The notes beneath the pieces are model-generated. The model was not told the origin of the DNA. It did no database searches and saw nothing but the letters and a program-made list of their open reading frames with translations. From the NCBI GenBank assembly GCA_019915135.1, contig JAHLMK010000005.1, positions 2,480,001 through 2,544,000 on the forward strand: a stretch of 64,000 nt of DNA. Reading direction: 5' to 3'. Shown here piece after piece: positions 61,401 through 64,000 of the stretch (position 1 is its first letter; each line of letters opens with the position of its first letter). The translations under genes were made by a program, and so were the position numbers. The DNA comes from Strobilurus pachycystidiatus (Eukaryota > Basidiomycota > Agaricomycetes > Agaricales > Physalacriaceae).

Positions 61401-63131
61401 AAGCTGTTCATAGCTTGGCCTCTCTTCGGTTTTGTATTTTTCGCGTCGTGTACGTTATTCTGTTTTGCCTTCAACTTGCACCACTGACTTGATCCTGAAG
61501 ATATTCCTTGGTTCGCAGCCATCTTTCTGATGGTCCGTGAGACCAGTTTCATCCATCCCGGAATCTGACAATGCTATCGTCTCCGTCATCCAATGTTCGC
61601 TACCTATGAGCGTATCGCTTTCTATATGATTGCGCGTATAGTCAGAGCAGTCGTCACACCTCTTGTGCACACCTTCCTTTCCGTCATTGTCAAGCGCCTA
61701 TTTGGTCTCAACACAGCGTGTACGACGGCGGAGATGGGTCAATGGTCTGTTCTTCGACGTTACATCAACGGAAGTCTACTCTCGCAGGACAACTTGAAGC
61801 GCACCTTTTCCATCATCGGCTCGCATTACCAAGGCGTTTCTGTCATCTATCGGAGTATGGGGGCCAAGGTTGGCAAGCGCGTTTACTGGCCTGGTTCGGG
61901 GTTGTACTGCCTCGACCCAGAGCTGTTGGAGATTGGTGACGATGTGGTCTTCGGCTCGCGCGCGGAGATTTTCACGACAGACTGTCTTGGGAGCGCCAAA
62001 GTCGTAGTCAAAGATGGAGGTGAGTTCTCATATCACCCGTGCGAGATGTTCATCTAACATGCTGTCCACCAGCCATGATTGCTGATCGTGTGGTTATCCT
62101 CCCTGGTGTCACCGTTGGCCGTCGTGCAGTCATCGGCTCTGGCACTTTGACTTCTCGTAAAGGCTCGTACGAAGATGGCTCGACTTGGTTTGGATCGCGT
62201 ACGTTCAGATTTTCGGCATAGCCTTGCTTTTGACTGACAATTATGAACAGAGCGCGGTGAAGCCTTATGCCTGAACAAGGGTGCCCCGGAGGCACAGAAG
62301 ACCGATACGATCACACCATTTGGCCGCGCGTACTACAAACGCCAAGCTGACTTCTTCGTGCTGCCCTACATCATGCTTCTATCAAACAACCTCGCTGTCG
62401 CTGCATTTACTGCTGCATATTGGTCTCTTGCGGCGGTTTCGGTTGCACAAATTCTTCGGCAGCTGGCCGTCCATTTCCCCCACCTCTTCGATCGCACATG
62501 GTATACATTCGGCATCGTCTTCGGTGTAACTTCCGTCGCATACATTGCAGTGCTTGACATCCAAGCGATTCTTGTGATGTGGTGGGTGATCATTGCCAAA
62601 TGTATGGTGATTGGGAGACGGCAAGCGGGTCGATTCGAGTGGGACAAGAGCAGTTACTGCCAACGCTGGCAGCTGCATCTCGTTCTCTGCCGCCCTTTGT
62701 ACAAAGGCTTTGGAAACGGAGGCGTTCTTGCGCCTCTAACTGGCACCGCTTGGATCACCTTATTCTACCGTATGCAGGGAGCAACTTTTGGCCGAAACGC
62801 TGCCATTTGGGCAGGCGGAAAGCGGGGATTGTTGACCGAGCCTGACCTTGTCGAGCTCGGGGACTCGGTCTCATTAGGCAATTGCTCAGTCGTTGCTCAT
62901 ATCAATTCCCGTGGCAACTTTGCGTTGAACTCCCTGAAAATCGGCGATGGTTGTGCCATGCGTGCAGGCTCTCGGTTGCTATCAGGAGCATCTATGGAGG
63001 CCGGCAGTATGCTATGCGAGCATACTCTCTTGACATCGGGAGAAGTTGCGGATGCTGGTGGAATCTACCTTGGCTGGCCCGCCTTGCGAACGGACACTCG
63101 GAGGAGCGGCCGGTACGCAAAGGGTGGCTAG
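58462..63131 (+). CDS. Pls-like synthetase: partial A domain, T domain, membrane beta-helix modules
   Basis: About 14 exons encode a protein of roughly 1,300 residues. From the provisional ATG at 58462: DDQALILHTSGTSGTKKVVP (A3), NMMPLFHVGGIVHNLLASMF, LICNAAGGLLPSL, LPSYGMTECMPIA (A5), GKTGAVTVRG, GWFDTGDVGYLDAERYLYIT (A7), GRSKEIINKGGEVVSPFEVE (A8), and VPKNFAGKPLRINLAKRLGL (A10 Lys). The carrier domain has DFFLLGGNSLLLGKLSHSIR with the phosphopantetheine Ser. The C-terminal half alternates membrane segments (FVQTIPFIFFNPL; YVMAWQAPHINDSF; FIAWPLFGFVFFAS; AVAAFTAAYWSLAAVSV) with left-handed beta-helix modules (HLRWWIVDQCL, VGKNVKIVKNVQLGEYDLLR, VYWPGSGLYCLDPELLEIGD, MIADRVVILPGVTVGRRAVI, GRNAAIWAGGKRGLLTEPDL). 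This is the order of epsilon-poly-lysine synthetase-like enzymes. Motifs A1-A2 are missing, one intron may be GC-AG, and TGA at 61566 interrupts the middle. Confidence 0.8.
59665..59713 (+). other. Possible GC-AG intron in the synthetase gene
   Basis: To connect LHDKLR with GHLYPSKWPFAVVYMSDVPK, the intron must run from AG|GCTCGT to CTCTAG (49 nt). No GT donor gives the required phase. Confidence 0.4.
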
Positions 63132-63645
63132 CTTTCTCAAATTCTGGAATTCTCGCTCACTGGCATTGTTTATTGGACACTTACATTTACACGGTTTATC
63201 GTTCGACACTTTCTTGGGGTTCATTGGACATTAAATATACACGGTTTATCATTGGGATTCATTGTTTGCTGAAAGAACTCGAGCAACATGCATATACCCA
63301 TGTACATCGCAATTATAATCATGATACAAAAAAAAGGACACCGCGTTGGTATATACCAATGCCCGTTGGTCAAACGTCTTGTTCTTTCTCCTCGCAGTAA
63401 GTACGCGACTCATTTTGACCCGCCCGTTCAAGGTTAAGGTTCTCTTTACCTCAACCATTCTGTCCTCGTTGTCACACCCGTCGTCCAATACGATTGATTT
63501 TGCCTCTGCTCAATAAAATGGACAATCAGCCTCAGCAGCCCATTACATATCTGGGCGCCATGGCATATTACCAGCTGTCTGCGCGCTCAGGCAATGGCGA
63601 CACGACACAGCCACCCGCCTTCATTGTCTTTCCACTACCACCATC
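63132..63645. other. Intergenic: duplicated 3' flank motif and TFIIIC promoter
   Basis: Two copies of a TTGGACA...ACGGTTTATC block lie 50 bp apart (63173-63200 and 63224-63250), just after the synthetase stop. The rest is the 5' region of the next gene, including a short upstream ORF. Confidence 0.5.
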
Positions 63646-63649
63646 ATGA
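63518..63649 (+). other. Upstream ORF of 43 codons overlapping the TFIIIC start (ATGA)
   Basis: ATG at 63518 opens MDNQPQQPITYLGAMAYYQL and ends FPLPPS with TGA at 63647-63649; that TGA overlaps the ATG at 63646. It may lower or gate translation of the main ORF by reinitiation, or it may be an exon of another transcript form. Confidence 0.5.
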
Positions 63650-64000
63650 ATCGCGCACCCTGCCTTTGTCCCGGCTACACATACGTTGAATCTTTCGGCT
63701 CCGACGATGAATACGAAGAGGAAGAAGAGATACTATACGTGACGCTCGATCTGGATAACGTCGACTCGTCTCTCATGCCGAGTTCGCAGACGTACCGCTT
63801 GATTGTAGGTTCTCTGTCCTATAACCTGGATCGCAACTTACAGGAATAAAGGGTCTGGATACGCCAACCCCGTTTCTACAACTATCTGGGACAGTTCTGA
63901 AGGGCGCGCATGATGCGATGTTGGGCAGCGAGCTGATATTTCAGGAGGATACCAAGGGACCAGGTATGCTCCTCCCTCACTCCGATACTCGCATCCAACC
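63646..64000 (+). CDS. TFIIIC subunit with triple-barrel domain (Sfc7/tau55-like), 3' end beyond the window
   Basis: Start MNRAPCLCPGYTYVESFGSD followed by a strongly acidic run (DDEYEEEEE) and the family text ILYVTLDLDNVDSSLMPSSQ-TYRLI. An intron (ATT|GTAGGT...AATAAAG) joins GLDTPTPFLQLSGTVLKGAH and DAMLGSELIFQEDTKGPG, where a second donor (G|GTATGC) begins an intron that leaves the window. This is the TFIIIC triple-barrel (tau55/sub6) domain, which pairs with another TFIIIC subunit in the RNA polymerase III assembly factor. Nuclear. Only the first 80 residues or so are visible. Confidence 0.8.

Noticed and set aside
48614..63131. A secondary-metabolite cluster made of the two MFS transporters and the Pls-like synthetase
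   Set aside because: A pseudogene and a conserved unrelated gene lie between them, and no tailoring enzymes or regulator are present.
63518..63649. Upstream ORF as a second pheromone precursor
   Set aside because: It ends LPPS without a CaaX cysteine.

Overview
The window looks like chromosomal DNA of a filamentous basidiomycete (Agaricomycetes). Genes are dense and split by many 40-75 nt GT-AG introns. Several families are typical of mushroom genomes: F-box/LRR-like proteins, DUF6534 seven-helix proteins, a CAP10 (GT90) glycosyltransferase, a MYND-finger protein and a short lipopeptide-pheromone-like gene. Exon structures below come from reading splice sites and frames by eye; all family names are from recognised motifs, not database searches.

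Layout. 0-5.8 kb: 5'-truncated F-box-like gene, a 50-residue pheromone-precursor-like ORF ending in a CaaX box (CVIA) behind a TATA box and a cluster of ATTGT/ACAAT sites, weak ORFs, then a MUS81-like gene that carries only the N-terminal helix-hairpin-helix part and no nuclease domain. 6.2-8.3 kb: secreted GH13 alpha-amylase. 8.9-21 kb: F-box gene, small hypothetical gene, MYND gene, a gene-poor 2.4 kb stretch, DUF6534 membrane protein with a candidate microexon, second long F-box gene. 21-26 kb: isochorismatase-like hydrolase, then the housekeeping pair CSN7 / DED1 sharing a 148 bp divergent promoter. 26-39 kb: secreted alpha/beta hydrolase, third long F-box gene, SEC72, an alpha/beta hydrolase with a one-base frameshift, a fold-back inverted repeat, an acidic/proline-rich hypothetical gene and a CCCH-finger gene. 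39-46 kb: GT90 membrane glycosyltransferase, uncertain small gene, carboxylesterase pseudogene. 46-55.5 kb: DAP1 heme-binding protein, gene-poor stretch, two tandem MFS transporters, allantoate-permease-type MFS pseudogene. 56-64 kb: conserved basic protein, a large synthetase with a partial adenylation domain, a carrier domain and a membrane-embedded left-handed beta-helix terminal half, and the 5' end of a TFIIIC subunit.

The most notable item is the synthetase at 58.5-63.1 kb. Its order (A-T, then alternating membrane helices and hexapeptide-type modules) is that of epsilon-poly-lysine-synthetase-like enzymes (terminal domain family TIGR02353). Here the first third of the A domain cannot be found and one in-frame stop is present, so it is either mis-modelled or decaying. 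The pheromone-like gene lies in a region with no recognisable STE3 receptor. Two clear pseudogenes and one frameshifted hydrolase show turnover of accessory enzymes and transporters between conserved housekeeping genes (CSN7, DED1, SEC72, DAP1, TFIIIC).
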